64,000 nt of DNA from the NCBI RefSeq assembly GCF_000024625.1, contig NC_013407.1:1240001-1304000 (forward strand), read 5' to 3'. Below, piece after piece: positions 28,299 to 38,334 of the stretch. Position 1 is the first letter of the stretch, and every line of letters starts with the position of its first letter. The stretch comes from Methanocaldococcus vulcanius M7 (GTDB lineage: Archaea; AGJL01; Methanococci; Methanococcales; Methanocaldococcaceae). The position numbers were made by a program, and so were the translations under genes. Under the pieces are notes generated by a model, which made no database searches, was not told the DNA's origin, and worked only from the letters and a program-made list of their open reading frames with translations.

Positions 28299-29444
28299 TT
28301 GAATATAAACATTGATAAATATAAGAACCTATCAAGAAGTTTATCAAGAGAGTTTATTAACTTAAACCCCATACAAAGAGGAGGGATCTTACCGAAAGAA
28401 GCAAAAAAAGCTGTTTATGAATATTGGGATGGATACAGTGTTTGTGATTACTGCCATGGAAGATTAGATGAAATAACTTACCCTCCAATAAAGGACTTTC
28501 TTGAGGATATTGCCCAATTTTTAAATATGGATCTTGCAAGACCGACACATGGAGCGAGGGAAGGAAAGTTTATAGTTATGCATGCTATTTGTAAGGAAGG
28601 GGATTACGTTGTTTTAGATAAAAATGCACACTACACAAGTTATGTCTCTGCCGAGAGAGCAAAGTTGAATGTTGCAGAAGTTGGCTATGAAGAAGAATAC
28701 CCAACATTTAAGATAAATTTAGAAGGATACAAAGAAGTTGTCGATAATTTAGAAGATAAAGGAAAAAATGTTGGATTGATTCTCTTAACTCATGTTGATG
28801 GAGAATATGGGAATCTAAACAATGCCGAAAAAGTCGGAAAATTTGCTAAAAATAGAGGAATTCCTTTCCTATTAAACTGTGCATATACAGTTGGACGAAT
28901 GCCCGTTGATGGAAAAAAACTTAAAGCTGATTTTATCGTAGCTTCAGGACATAAGAGTATGGCATCCTCAGCTCCATGTGGTATTTTAGCTTTTAGTGAA
29001 GAATTTTCCGATAAAATAACAAAAACATCAGAAAAATTTCCAGTAAAAGAGGTGGAAATGCTCGGATGCACAAGTAGAGGCCTGCCAATAATAACACTTA
29101 TGGCAAGCTTTCCTTATATTGTTGAAAGAGTTAAAAAATGGGATGAAGAACTTAAAAAAACAAGATACGTTGTTGATGAACTTGAAAAAATTGGATTTAA
29201 ACAGTTAGGAATTAAACCAAAAGAACATGATTTAATTAAATTCGAAACTCCTATATTAGATGAAATTGCAAAAAAAGATAAAAGAAAAGGATTTTTCTTT
29301 TATGATGAATTGAAAAAGAGGGGAATTGGAGGAATTAGAGCAGGTGTAAGTAAAGAAGTAAAAATGAGCGTTTATGGATTGGAATGGGACCAAGTAAAAT
29401 ATGTCGTCGACTCAATAAAGCAGATTATATCTTTAAATAAATAA
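28299..29444 (+). CDS. pscS: O-phospho-L-seryl-tRNA:Cys-tRNA synthase (SepCysS)
   Basis: This PLP enzyme converts phosphoseryl-tRNA(Cys) to cysteinyl-tRNA(Cys), the main cysteine route in methanogens lacking CysRS. Blocks are INLNPIQRGGILPKEAKKAV, YSVCDYCHGRLDEI (with catalytic cysteines), ARPTHGAREGKF, and ASGHKSMASSAPCG with Schiff-base Lys219. Start choice: an in-frame GTG lies at 28290, but it is part of GAGGTGA (28287-28293), the ribosome binding site of a TTG at 28299. I therefore start at TTG 28299 (381 residues). It is preceded by 170 AT-rich bases and followed by a convergent regulator gene. Confidence 0.94.
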   Translation: MNINIDKYKNLSRSLSREFINLNPIQRGGILPKEAKKAVYEYWDGYSVCDYCHGRLDEITYPPIKDFLEDIAQFLNMDLARPTHGAREGKFIVMHAICKEGDYVVLDKNAHYTSYVSAERAKLNVAEVGYEEEYPTFKINLEGYKEVVDNLEDKGKNVGLILLTHVDGEYGNLNNAEKVGKFAKNRGIPFLLNCAYTVGRMPVDGKKLKADFIVASGHKSMASSAPCGILAFSEEFSDKITKTSEKFPVKEVEMLGCTSRGLPIITLMASFPYIVERVKKWDEELKKTRYVVDELEKIGFKQLGIKPKEHDLIKFETPILDEIAKKDKRKGFFFYDELKKRGIGGIRAGVSKEVKMSVYGLEWDQVKYVVDSIKQIISLNK

Positions 29445-29511
29445 AAACAATATTAATTTTATTTATTTTTTATTTTAAATAATTTAAATGGTATATTAAT
29501 TATTTCTGATA

Positions 29512-29997
29512 TTATCTTTTGATTTTTATAAAGTCCCCTAATGTAAAGCCCTCGTCACTTTCTCCTGAGTAAAACTGATCATCCTCTCCTACATTTTCAG
29601 TTAGAGATATTTTTAACCATTTTTCTAATATTTTAATCTCCTTTTCGTTTGGCTCTAATTCGTATCTTTCAAATTTTTGTAAAGTGGAAGATTTCATTTT
29701 AAGTTTTTTAGCAAGTTCCTCTATCGAAAGTCCCATCTTCTCTCTCGCTTCTCTAATTAAATCTCCGTAATCCTCCCTTAAAACTGGAAGTGAATCAAAC
29801 AGATCTCTTTTTCTTCTAACTGGTTTTTTAGTAGTGGTTCTTCCAGATGTTGGAGTAGGTTTCTTTCCAAGTCGAGAGTAGGTCTTTGGGCTTTTTCCAA
29901 ATTTGGCACACTCCTTACAAACATTCATTTCAGAACCTTCAATAACAACCTTATAAAGTTTTTCAGTTAATTTTCCGCATAACTCACACATTTGCAT
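29512..29997 (-). CDS. Archaeal multiprotein bridging factor 1 (zinc ribbon-HTH)
   Basis: A 161-residue aMBF1. The N-terminal zinc ribbon has CELCG and CKECAKFG, then a basic linker ([25 protein letters not shown]), then a cro/C1-type helix-turn-helix reading [19 protein letters not shown] and [12 protein letters not shown]. Archaeal MBF1 binds the small ribosomal subunit and may link translation with transcription. A TTG at 30012 is in frame, but GAGGG (30010-30006) serves as the ribosome binding site for the ATG at 29997, which starts MQMCELCG. It is convergent with pscS. Confidence 0.9.
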   Translation of the reverse strand: MQMCELCGKLTEKLYKVVIEGSEMNVCKECAKFGKSPKTYSRLGKKPTPTSGRTTTKKPVRRKRDLFDSLPVLREDYGDLIREAREKMGLSIEELAKKLKMKSSTLQKFERYELEPNEKEIKILEKWLKISLTENVGEDDQFYSGESDEGFTLGDFIKIKR

Positions 29998-30144
29998 AAT
30001 ACAATCCCTCAAAAATTTAATAATGTATATAAAGGTAGAGTGTAGAAGTATAATTTATGATATTTATAATTAATCCAACCAATAACTATAACTGTAAAGT
30101 GTTTGGGTATAAATAGTTTGAGTATAAAAACCACTGGTGAAATT

Positions 30145-30321
30145 ATGGAAAAAGAGAAACTTATAAAGAAGCTAATTCACACTTTAAATCATACAGAAGA
30201 GCATTTTGAAGCAATTATATCCCAACTAAAAGACCTTGGAATGAATACAGAAGAGTACGAAAAACTCTTCTTAAAATTAAAAGAACTAAATGAAGCTGTG
30301 AAAAAGGAACTGGAACAGTAA
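30145..30321 (+). CDS. Small helical protein of 58 residues
   Basis: The ATG at 30145 is well placed after GGTGA (30136-30140), giving a 58-residue product; an upstream in-frame ATG at 30103 lacks a ribosome binding site. The sequence is almost wholly charged amphipathic helix (KLIKKLIHTLNHTEEHFEAI and YEKLFLKLKELNEAVKKELE), with a heptad-like leucine pattern that suggests a two-helix hairpin or coiled coil. No family is recognised and no cysteines are present. It lies between aMBF1 and dphB. The 208 bases after it hold no gene that I can support. Confidence 0.65.
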   Translation: MEKEKLIKKLIHTLNHTEEHFEAIISQLKDLGMNTEEYEKLFLKLKELNEAVKKELEQ

Positions 30322-30529
30322 AAGTGAAATGATTATTAATAATTTTTATTTTAGAACTGTAATACTCTAATTAGTTTTGACAACTTTAAAACCACTGATC
30401 GCTCTTTTCGATACCTTACTCTTATAAGTTCATATCTGCAAACTATTTTGATAGATCTATCTTAAAATAAAAAATAAAAAAAATTAAGAATAACTTTATT
30501 ATTAGTTCTGTCTCTCTGAAAACTTCTAT

Positions 30530-31303
30530 TTAAATCTTTTCACATAGAACATTTAACGCCTCTTCCTCCATAAAATGAAGCTTTCCTGGAACTATAACAC
30601 AGTGAAGAGGTTTTCCAAAATCATAATTTATTAAATTCCCAATCTGCCCATACACAAGTTTTGGATTTAAAGATCCTGCCCTTGCAACAACAACAACCCA
30701 AGTATCTTCAGATATTATTCCAAATCCTTTCCTTTCTTCCAATTTTAGCAAAATTTCTAACGCTTCATTAGCCGTCATAAATCTTTTCTTATCATCTTCT
30801 ATCTTAATGTCTAAAAGGCATAACGTATGCAAGCCCCTTTCTAAATTCTCTTTAATAACGTTATAAGGCGTCTCTGGGAAATAATTTTCTTCTGGAAAGA
30901 CAATTGATGTAGTTTTTCCAAATTTATAAAGTTGAAGGCCAGTTATTCCAACAGCAGAGTAGATAGAGGGGGCATTTATTATTTTCACATCCACCCCCTT
31001 CTTTTTTGCTTCAACAGCAAGATCAACATGAGTAGTTGCGACCATCGGATCTCCCGCAGTTAGAAAAACAACATTCTTTGTTTTTGCCTCTTCTATTATC
31101 TTATATCCCTCATACTCTACATCCTTCCTACCTAAGAGATTTATCCTCCTACCAATAACTTCCTCTATTCTTTCAATAGTTGTTCCCGTTAATACAGCAG
31201 TATAGAACTCTGCATAAACAACATCCGCCTCTCTTGCAAATTTTAAGGCCTTTAAAGTTATATCGTTTTCATCATAAAGCCCCAAACCTGCTAAGATTAA
31301 CAT
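30530..31303 (-). CDS. dphB: Diphthine synthase
   Basis: A 257-residue SAM-dependent methyltransferase that methylates the precursor of diphthamide on the conserved histidine of elongation factor aEF2. The start MLILAGLGLYDENDITLKAL, AEFYTAVLTGTTIERIE, and LTAGDPMVATTHVDLAVEA are diagnostic of DphB within the tetrapyrrole methylase fold. NAPSIYSAVGITGLQLYKFG follows as the substrate loop. The ATG at 31303 follows GAGGTGAG. It is divergent from the antiporter gene; a TATA-like ATTATATAC in the 96-base gap suits the antiporter. Confidence 0.96.
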   Translation of the reverse strand: MLILAGLGLYDENDITLKALKFAREADVVYAEFYTAVLTGTTIERIEEVIGRRINLLGRKDVEYEGYKIIEEAKTKNVVFLTAGDPMVATTHVDLAVEAKKKGVDVKIINAPSIYSAVGITGLQLYKFGKTTSIVFPEENYFPETPYNVIKENLERGLHTLCLLDIKIEDDKKRFMTANEALEILLKLEERKGFGIISEDTWVVVVARAGSLNPKLVYGQIGNLINYDFGKPLHCVIVPGKLHFMEEEALNVLCEKI

Positions 31304-31399
31304 TAACTCACCTCTTGTATTACTCGCACAATATTAACATATAATAAACATTATATACTCCCCTACCAAAATTTTAATAAAATTGTTTGTGGTGGGGTA

Positions 31400-32569
31400 A
31401 TGGAAAGTTATTACTATGCATTTTTTATAATTTTGTCAATAATTTTCATAGTGCCAAATCTGCTGAAAAAGTTCAACATTCCAGCAATAACTTCAATAAT
31501 GGTTGCAGGTATGATAATTGGACCTTATGGTTTAAATATCCTTCAAGTTGATGAGACATTAAAAGTGCTTGCTGATTTCGGAGCAATAATGTTAATGTTT
31601 CTCGCAGGGTTGGAGGTTGATAACGAAACATTAAAAAAAGAATTTAAAAACTCCCTTATATTAAGTTTATTTTCGTTAATAATTCCAGGCATTGGGGGCT
31701 ATATGATAGGAAATTATTTAGGACTGGGATTTATAGGTAGTTTACTCTACTCAGTGATCTTTGCATCACACTCCGTAGCGATAGTTTATGCAATACTGGA
31801 AGAACTAAAAATGGTAAAAACACGACTGGGAACTATAATTTTAAGTGCGACAATTACAGTTGATCTTTTTACACTACTATTGCTATCTGTCGTTATAAAG
31901 TTAGGAGCAGGAGGAGGAGATATTGGCACCTTCCTCTTAGAAACATTTGCATATATAGCGGTTTTGCTTTTAGTAATTCCATCTCTATCAAAATATATCT
32001 TAAAATTATTTAGAAAACTTCACGCTCAAAGAATACATTATGTTTTATTTATTATTTTTATAGCGATAGTTGTAGGAGAAATTATAGGAATACATCCAAT
32101 AGTTGGAGCTTTTATTTGTGGAGTTGCAGTTAGCGAAGCATTAACAAAAGAAGAGCACGACGAACTCTTAAACAAAAATTTAAACGCCATAGGTTATGGT
32201 TTTGTGATACCAATATTCTTCCTCGTTCTTGGAATGGAAACAAATATTGGAGTTATTCTCAACCTAAACAACTTAGAACTATTTCTCTTAACACTCATCT
32301 CAGCAGTTTTCTTAAAATTCATATCAGGATTCATCGCTTTGGAAATACTCAGATTTGATAAATTAAAAAAGATCATGGGAAGTTTATTAACAGTTCCCAA
32401 AATCTCAGCTTCACTGGTTGCGGCATCAATAGGAAAAGAACTTGGACTAATAGGAAACGAAATATTCGTTACGATAGTTGCTCTTTCAGTGATAACATCA
32501 ACAGTAATTCCAATATTGGCAAAACACCTCTTTGTCTCTAAATGTAGCAAAAACTACAACAACAAATAA
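31400..32569 (+). CDS. CPA2-family cation:proton antiporter
   Basis: A 389-residue integral membrane protein of the monovalent cation:proton antiporter-2 family (NapA-like), predicted to exchange Na+ or K+ for protons across the cytoplasmic membrane. About 11-12 hydrophobic segments are seen, beginning with AFFIILSIIFIVPNLL. The family block ITSIMVAGMIIGPYGLNIL is followed by GAIMLMFLAGLEVD and by FASHSVAIVYAILEE; the usual pair of acidic ion-site residues is expected near SATITVDLFTLLLLS. There is no C-terminal TrkA-type regulatory domain. The ATG at 31400 follows GGTGGGG. The gene is followed by kae1-bud32 after about 50 bases. Confidence 0.9.
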   Translation: MESYYYAFFIILSIIFIVPNLLKKFNIPAITSIMVAGMIIGPYGLNILQVDETLKVLADFGAIMLMFLAGLEVDNETLKKEFKNSLILSLFSLIIPGIGGYMIGNYLGLGFIGSLLYSVIFASHSVAIVYAILEELKMVKTRLGTIILSATITVDLFTLLLLSVVIKLGAGGGDIGTFLLETFAYIAVLLLVIPSLSKYILKLFRKLHAQRIHYVLFIIFIAIVVGEIIGIHPIVGAFICGVAVSEALTKEEHDELLNKNLNAIGYGFVIPIFFLVLGMETNIGVILNLNNLELFLLTLISAVFLKFISGFIALEILRFDKLKKIMGSLLTVPKISASLVAASIGKELGLIGNEIFVTIVALSVITSTVIPILAKHLFVSKCSKNYNNK

Positions 32570-32618
32570 TAACAAATAATAACAAACGAAATAAGGCAAC
32601 AATATTTAGGTGAAATCA

Positions 32619-34268
32619 ATGCTTTGCATAGGTCTCGAAGGAACCGCAGAAAAAACAGGAGTTGGAATTGTTGACTCAGAAGGAAACGTTCTCTTTAATA
32701 AAACAATAATTTACAAACCACCAAAACAAGGGATCAATCCAAGAGAAGCAGCAGATCATCACGCTGAAACATTTCCAAAACTCTTAAAAGAGGCATTTGA
32801 AGTTGTAGATAAAAACGAAATAGATTTAGTGGCATTTTCACAAGGACCGGGGTTAGGACCCAGTTTGAGGATCACCGCAACAGTTGCAAGAACTTTATCA
32901 TTAACATTAAAAAAGCCAATAATTGGAGTTAACCACTGTATAGCCCATATAGAAATTGGAAAATTAACAACAGATGCAGAAGATCCTCTAACACTATACG
33001 TTAGCGGAGGAAACACACAAGTAATCGCCTACGTATCAAAAAGATACAGGGTCTTTGGAGAAACACTCGATATTGCAGTTGGAAACTGCCTTGATCAATT
33101 TGCAAGGTATGCTAATTTACCTCATCCAGGAGGACCACAAATTGAAGAACTGGCAAAGAAAGGAAAAAAACTTCTTGATCTTCCCTATACAATAAAAGGT
33201 ATGGATATTGCTTTTTCTGGATTGTTAACTGCGTGTATGAGACAGTATGATGCAGGGGAGAAACTTGAAGATATATGCTACTCTCTACAGGAGTATGCTT
33301 TTTCAATGCTTACTGAAATTACAGAGAGAGCATTAGCCCATACCAACAAAGGAGAGGTTATGTTAGTTGGAGGAGTTGCTGCAAATACGCGATTAAGAGA
33401 AATGCTAAAAAATATGAGTGAAGGTCAAGGAGTTGAATTTTATGTTCCACCAAAAGAATTTTGTGGAGATAACGGAGCAATGATTGCATGGCTCGGCTTG
33501 CTTATGTATCTAAACGGAACTAAACTAAAACTTGAAGATACAAAAGTAATTCCAAATTACAGAACTGATATGGTTGAAGTTAACTGGATAAAAAACATAA
33601 AAACCAAAAAAAGAAGAATTCCAAAGCATTTAATTGGAAAAGGGGCAGAAGCAGATCTTAAAAAAGGATCTTATTTAGGTATGGACGTTGTAATAAAGAA
33701 GAGAATTAAAAAGCACTACCGAGATGAAAAACTCGATGAAAAAATAAGAAAAAGTAGAACTGCAAGAGAGGCAAGATACTTATCCTTAGTCAAGGACTTT
33801 GGAATCCCAACTCCCTACGTCTATGACGTAAACCTTGAAGAGAAACAGATTACTATGAAACATATCAAAGGAAAAGTTGTTAAAGATATAATCGAAGACA
33901 ATACTAAATTAGCATGGGAAATAGGAAAAATCGTTGGAACATTACATAAAAACGGAGTTATACACAACGATCTAACAACCTCAAACTTTATACTCGAAGA
34001 ACATAAAGAGGAAAGTAAAATAAGTAAAATGGATAAAGAAAGACAGATTTATTTAATAGATTTGGGTCTCGGAAAGATCTCAGATATTGATGAAGATAAG
34101 GCAGTGGATTTAATTGTTTTTAAAAAAGCAGTATCATCAACACATTATGAAAAATTTAGAGAGATATGGAAAGAATTTTTAGAAGGATATAAAGCCACAT
34201 ATAAAGAATGGAAAGTTGTGCTCAAATTAATGGAGGATGTTGAAAAAAGAGCAAGATACATTGAATAA
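32619..34268 (+). CDS. KEOPS Kae1-Bud32 fusion: tRNA t6A enzyme plus atypical kinase
   Basis: A 549-residue fusion. The N-terminal Kae1 (TsaD) domain, residues 1 to about 325, transfers threonylcarbamoyl to A37 of tRNAs reading ANN codons. It has the metal ligands His106 and His110 in HCIAHIEIG, the YVSGGNTQ loop, and [14 protein letters not shown]. The C-terminal Bud32 domain is an RIO-like kinase/ATPase with [26 protein letters not shown] (catalytic Asp, about residue 450) and DLGLGK. This fusion is the normal state in Methanocaldococcus. GTG at 32610 is in frame, but AGGTGA overlapping it serves the ATG at 32619, which starts [11 protein letters not shown]. Confidence 0.96.
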   Translation: MLCIGLEGTAEKTGVGIVDSEGNVLFNKTIIYKPPKQGINPREAADHHAETFPKLLKEAFEVVDKNEIDLVAFSQGPGLGPSLRITATVARTLSLTLKKPIIGVNHCIAHIEIGKLTTDAEDPLTLYVSGGNTQVIAYVSKRYRVFGETLDIAVGNCLDQFARYANLPHPGGPQIEELAKKGKKLLDLPYTIKGMDIAFSGLLTACMRQYDAGEKLEDICYSLQEYAFSMLTEITERALAHTNKGEVMLVGGVAANTRLREMLKNMSEGQGVEFYVPPKEFCGDNGAMIAWLGLLMYLNGTKLKLEDTKVIPNYRTDMVEVNWIKNIKTKKRRIPKHLIGKGAEADLKKGSYLGMDVVIKKRIKKHYRDEKLDEKIRKSRTAREARYLSLVKDFGIPTPYVYDVNLEEKQITMKHIKGKVVKDIIEDNTKLAWEIGKIVGTLHKNGVIHNDLTTSNFILEEHKEESKISKMDKERQIYLIDLGLGKISDIDEDKAVDLIVFKKAVSSTHYEKFREIWKEFLEGYKATYKEWKVVLKLMEDVEKRARYIE

Positions 34269-34376
34269 TCCAATATTACTAAACAAAAAGATTTAAGCAA
34301 AAAGTAATACAAAATATCTCAAAAAGACATATTCAAAAAACTAAATTCCAGTATTGGTATTTTTAAAGAGATATTT

Positions 34377-34398
34377 GCTTATATAAGCTTATATAAAA
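34377..34398 (+). promoter_or_regulatory. Double TATA box upstream of the frh operon
   Basis: GCTTATATAA occurs twice in tandem (34377-34386 and 34387-34396), giving two adjacent archaeal TATA boxes about 80-100 bases before the frhA start. The long leader between them and GGAGGTGA at 34464-34471 is AT-rich. Position and sequence support a promoter; use of one or both boxes is unknown. Confidence 0.5.
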
Positions 34399-34476
34399 CA
34401 AACTAATGAGGAACTCAATATAAATAACAAATTATCTATGCTCTATTTTTAATTTTATCATTCGGAGGTGAATTTT

Positions 34477-35709
34477 GTGAGCAATAGGATAGAGATCTCC
34501 CCAACTACACGACACGAAGGACATGCAAAGTTAATATTAGAAGTAGATGACGAAGGAATAGTTAGTAAAGCTTACTATCTAAACACTACTCCTGTTAGAG
34601 GATTCGAAACAATGTTAAAAGGAAAGCCAGCAGAGTTCGCACCAATTGCAGTGATGAGAATCTGCGGAATCTGTCAAACCACACACGGAATTGCATCCTG
34701 TGAAGCAATAGAAAACGCTATTGACTGTGAAGTTCCCGAAGATGGACTTTTATTAAGAGAGTTAGTGGGGATTGGAAACAGATTACATTCACATCCACTA
34801 CACCATCTTTTAACCGTTGACGACTTCTTAAAACCAGATGAAACAGAACTCAGAATAGAACTAATAAAACTAATACAAAGAATGAGAAAAGTTGGGCAAT
34901 TAATCGTTGACATAGTAGGAGGAGAGGGAATTCACCCTCCAAATATAGTAATTGGTGGAATGAGAACCAATATAACTGAAAGAGCAAAATCAAAAATTTA
35001 CTACGCTTTAAGACAGTATGAAAAAGATGCAAACGAGTTATATGAAAAATATACATGGCTAATTGAAAGATTCTTAGATGAAATTGGAATTCCTGACTTA
35101 GGGGCTCATGAATATCCATACATTGCCTCACATACAACTTACGGAGATAGATACGCTATAAACTGGAACGATGTAACAGAGATCCCAGCTCAAAGATACT
35201 ATGACGACGAAGAGGCAAAGCATACAACAACCGTTCAAATTCCTCTTTATGGGGGAGTTCCAGCAGAAGGAGGGCCAAGGGCAAGAATGGTAAGATTTGG
35301 TAGTTTCAGAGAAGGAGGAAGTGCAATGGATATAAACATTGCAAGAGCACAAGAAAACTTAGGTGCAACATACAGGGCTTTTGAAATACTTGATGAACTC
35401 GATTTAAATGGAAAAACAAGAGCAGAAGTTGTTTACAAAGATGGATTTGGAATAGGAGTTCACGAAGCACCAAGAGCAACTAACACCCACATGGCAGAAG
35501 TTGGAAAAGATGGAAAAATTAAAAGTTATCGAATCATCGCAGCTTCCACGTGGAACTTCCCAATCGTTGAGAAAGCAATTGAGGGTTATCCACAGCAATA
35601 CGCTGAGGTTATAATGAGAGCTTATGACATATGAGCTTCGTGTGCAACACACCTCATCGTTAAAGATGAGGAGACAAAAGAAGTTATAGAAGTCAGAAAA
35701 ATGTTATAA
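34477..35709 (+). CDS. frhA: F420-reducing hydrogenase alpha subunit, selenocysteine-containing
   Basis: The large [NiFe] subunit that activates H2 to reduce coenzyme F420. The N-terminal nickel ligands are Cys63 and Cys66 in RICGICQTTH. The frame meets TGA at 35632-35634, but continues as Sec386-A-S-Cys389-A-T-His392, matching the C-terminal nickel motif DPCxSCxxH with Sec for Cys, then 18 more residues to TAA at 35707-35709. An archaeal SECIS follows at 35730-35763. The tail after His392 would be removed by the FrhD protease. GTG 34468 is in frame, but GGAGGTGA selects the GTG at 34477, giving 410 residues. It heads frhA-frhD-frhG-frhB. Confidence 0.95.
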
Positions 35710-35729
35710 ACGTAATTTAACGTTATAAC

Positions 35730-35763
35730 GCCTCAAGGGGAACCCGAAAGGGACCCGCGAGGC
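35730..35763 (+). promoter_or_regulatory. Archaeal SECIS element in the frhA 3' untranslated region
   Basis: The element lies 20 bases after the frhA stop. It folds as GCCTC pairing with GAGGC at the base and GGG/CCC stems above, with the conserved internal AA bulge in GGGGAACCCGAAAGGGACCC and a GAAA apical loop. These are the hallmarks of methanococcal SECIS elements, which recruit SelB and Sec-tRNA to the in-frame UGA at 35632. Its high GC stands out against the AT-rich flanks. Confidence 0.93.
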
Positions 35764-35881
35764 ACATACATTAAAAATGAAATTAAAAATCCTTATTTCC
35801 CAATCACATCTCCTTTCAATTCTGATCATAATAAATGAAAATGAGTTGAAAATAAAAAATAAAACATGAACGATTGAAAAC

Positions 35882-36412
35882 ATGACGATCGAAGAAAAAT
35901 ACGAAGAATTAGATTTAACTCCATCCTATTTAAAAAAAGAAATAATGATCTTAGCATGCGGAAATATCCTCTTCGCAGATGATGGGTTTAGCGTTCACGT
36001 TATCGAAAAACTCAATGAAATATTAACAGAACAGGAAAAAGAGAATATTGCGTTAGTTGATGCTGGGGCAGGGGCTCCACAACAAGTTTTAACACTAATA
36101 GATGAAAATTCTAAAACAAAAAAAATAATACTCGTTGATGTAATTGATTGGGGATTAAAACCAGGAGAAATTAAGATAATTGAAAAAGAAGAACTACCGA
36201 ATGTTAAATATTGTAAATTTGACATACATAACCTTCCACTATCTCCTCTACTAAAAGAAGTAGCGGAAAAATACAATATAGAAGTTAAAGTAATTGGTTG
36301 TCAGGCAAAATACGTCTCTGAGCCAGATGTGCACATTGGTCTAAGTGAAGAAGTTGAAAAAGCTGTTGATAAAGCAGTAAATATAATACTTAGAGAATTA
36401 AGAGGTGATTAA
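35882..36412 (+). CDS. frhD: Hydrogenase maturation protease FrhD
   Basis: A 176-residue HybD/FrcD-type endopeptidase that removes the C-terminal tail of FrhA after nickel insertion. The family opening [19 protein letters not shown] supplies the first metal-binding acidic residue, and [17 protein letters not shown] supplies the next block; the C-terminal half has [15 protein letters not shown] and the His of [12 protein letters not shown]. The first 22 residues before ILACGN are an extra segment; the ATG at 35882 has only a weak ribosome binding site, so a later start is possible. Its stop codon sits immediately before the frhG start, so the two are coupled. Confidence 0.92.
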   Translation: MTIEEKYEELDLTPSYLKKEIMILACGNILFADDGFSVHVIEKLNEILTEQEKENIALVDAGAGAPQQVLTLIDENSKTKKIILVDVIDWGLKPGEIKIIEKEELPNVKYCKFDIHNLPLSPLLKEVAEKYNIEVKVIGCQAKYVSEPDVHIGLSEEVEKAVDKAVNIILRELRGD

Positions 36413-36413
36413 A

Positions 36414-37097
36414 GTGGTTAAAGTGGCTCACGTTCAATTATGCAGTTGTTGTGGCTGTTTAGTTTCATTAGCAGATACATACGAGAAACTCTTAGATGTG
36501 TTAAACTCCATCGAGTTAGTTTACTGCCAAACATTAGCAGATGCAAGAGAGATTCCTGAATGTGATATTGCATTAGTAGAAGGAAGCGTCTGTTTAGATG
36601 ATCATCACTCATTAGAAGTTGCTCAAGAAGTCAGAAAAAAGGCAAAAATTGTTGTTGCGTTAGGGGCTTGTGCAGCAACCGGAGGAGTTACAAGATACAG
36701 CAAAGGGAACCAGTTATCAAAACCAGTTCACAGTTCGTTCTCTCCTTTAACCGAAGTGATTAAAGTAGATTTAGCAATACCCGGATGTCCACCATCTCCT
36801 GAAGCGATAGTAGATGTTATAACCGCAGCATTAAACGGAGATATGGAATACCTCCATCCATTCGCAGAACTTGCAGAAAACGGAAGCGAAGCATGTGGAT
36901 GTGATGTTATCTACAAAGTAGTTAATAAATCCCTATGTATGGGTTGTGGAACTTGTGCCGCTGCCTGTCCAACAAGAGCAATAGAAATGGAAGACGGAAG
37001 ACCAAACATAATAAAAGAACTATGTATTAAATGTGGAGCATGTTCAGTTCAGTGTCCAAGAATTAGATTCCCTGAATTAATAGAAAAAATAGAATAA
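36414..37097 (+). CDS. frhG: F420-reducing hydrogenase gamma subunit
   Basis: The electron-transferring small subunit of the F420-reducing hydrogenase, 227 residues. The N-terminal small-subunit domain binds the proximal [4Fe-4S] cluster through CSCCGC, with [28 protein letters not shown] and [11 protein letters not shown] as further blocks. The C-terminal ferredoxin domain carries two cluster motifs, [12 protein letters not shown] and [16 protein letters not shown] at 36405 is in frame but lies inside GAGGTGA (36402-36408), the ribosome binding site of the GTG at 36414, so I start there. No UGA occurs in the frame, so selenocysteine is limited to FrhA. Confidence 0.95.
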   Translation: MVKVAHVQLCSCCGCLVSLADTYEKLLDVLNSIELVYCQTLADAREIPECDIALVEGSVCLDDHHSLEVAQEVRKKAKIVVALGACAATGGVTRYSKGNQLSKPVHSSFSPLTEVIKVDLAIPGCPPSPEAIVDVITAALNGDMEYLHPFAELAENGSEACGCDVIYKVVNKSLCMGCGTCAAACPTRAIEMEDGRPNIIKELCIKCGACSVQCPRIRFPELIEKIE

Positions 37098-37137
37098 AAA
37101 TTATAGAACAAATTAAGCTTAAAAGAGGTGGAGAAGA

Positions 37138-37986
37138 ATGGATCCATTCGGAACATATAAAAAAGTCGTTTCAGCAAGGAGTACGTTAAAAGAGGTCTTA
37201 AAAAAAGCTCAGGATGGAGGAATCGTCTCAACTGCTTTTATTTATGGATTAGAAAATAATTTATTAGATGGCGTTATAGTTGCAGACAACGCTGGGGAGT
37301 TTAGGGCTATCCCTAAGGTTGCAACAACACCAGAAGAGGTTTTAGAAGCGGCAGGGACAAAATATACTGTCTGTCCAAACGTCTCTGTCTTAAAAAGTGC
37401 AGTAAGGGAATATGGATGTGAAAAAATAGGAGTTGTAGGAACTCCATGCCAAGTTAGAGCAGTAAGAAAACTAATGAAATATCCAATAGGATTTAGACAC
37501 ATTCCTGACAAAATATCGTTAATAATAGGAATCTTTTGCATGGAAAACTTCCCATACTATGGTTTAAAATTAATAGTTGAAGAACACTGTGGAGTTAAGA
37601 TGGAAGATGTAGTTAAATTAGACATTGGAAAAGGTAAATTTTGGGTGTATACAAAGTGGGGAGAAACAAAAGCAGTTAAATTAAAAGAGACACACCCTTA
37701 CGAACAAATTGCCTGCCACGTTTGCACCGACTATACAGCAGAGTTAGCAGATATATCAACTGGCTCAGTTGGAAGCCCAGATGGTTGGAGCACCGTATTT
37801 ATAAGAACCGCTAAGGGAGAAGAGATCTTCAATAAGATGGTTGAAGATGGATATTTAGAAGTTAAACCAATAGAAGAAGTTAAACCTGGACTGGGATTAG
37901 TTGAAAAGTTAGCTTTAACTAAAAAAGAGAAAAATCTTAAAGAAATTGAACACAGAAAAGAACTTGGGCTACCAGTTCCATACTAA
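37138..37986 (+). CDS. frhB: F420-reducing hydrogenase beta subunit
   Basis: A 282-residue FAD-, Fe-S- and F420-binding subunit that passes electrons from FrhG to coenzyme F420. It has the family start [20 protein letters not shown], the block [31 protein letters not shown], and a late cysteine pair in [20 protein letters not shown], which supply cluster and flavin ligands. The ATG at 37138 follows GAGGTGG. It is the last gene of the operon; 12 bases beyond its stop is a short repeat plus a run of seven T (38005-38011) that could end transcription. Confidence 0.95.
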   Translation: MDPFGTYKKVVSARSTLKEVLKKAQDGGIVSTAFIYGLENNLLDGVIVADNAGEFRAIPKVATTPEEVLEAAGTKYTVCPNVSVLKSAVREYGCEKIGVVGTPCQVRAVRKLMKYPIGFRHIPDKISLIIGIFCMENFPYYGLKLIVEEHCGVKMEDVVKLDIGKGKFWVYTKWGETKAVKLKETHPYEQIACHVCTDYTAELADISTGSVGSPDGWSTVFIRTAKGEEIFNKMVEDGYLEVKPIEEVKPGLGLVEKLALTKKEKNLKEIEHRKELGLPVPY

Positions 37987-38334
37987 GAACGCCCTAAGTG
38001 TTAGTTTTTTTGAAACTTTTCCTAAAAAGAACCACATGTAAAAAAAATCCATAGTGAGAGATATTGATTCCTCTTTTTATATTTTGATTTTGTTATATTT
38101 TTGTATTATTTATTTTGCTTGTTTAGTTTTAATATTAGTTTTCCACTTAACTTATGTATTTAATAATTTTTTTATATAAATGTATCTTTTTAATTTTTTA
38201 AGTTTAAATCAAAACTATGAGCAACTAAATATATAGAACAATGGGATACTTAAACCAACTTTAAAAATCAACAAAAGAACTAAAAATAAAGAACAAATAA
38301 ACAAAAAATATTAGAAAGGAAAGATGGTGAAAAA
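37987..38334. other. Intergenic region after the frh operon, with a dispersed repeat and possible terminator
   Basis: A 348-base AT-rich spacer. At 37998-38017 the minus strand reads AGTTTC-A7-CTAACAC, nearly identical to AGTTTC-ATCAAAAA-CTAACAC at 43146-43166 next to the hairpin cluster. The seven T at 38005-38011 could serve as the frhB terminator. A rightward TATA-like TTTATATAAAT lies near 38171-38181, followed by about 150 bases with no visible gene. The tfrA ribosome binding site GGTGA is just before 38335. Confidence 0.4.

Noticed and set aside
30322-30529. A possible C/D-box small RNA (one CTGA-like box) between the 58-residue gene and dphB
   Set aside because: No matching C box or second pair of boxes at suitable spacing.
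35632-35634. Reading the frhA TGA as a genuine stop or truncation
   Set aside because: The downstream codons complete the nickel-binding motif in frame and a SECIS follows, so selenocysteine is the better reading.
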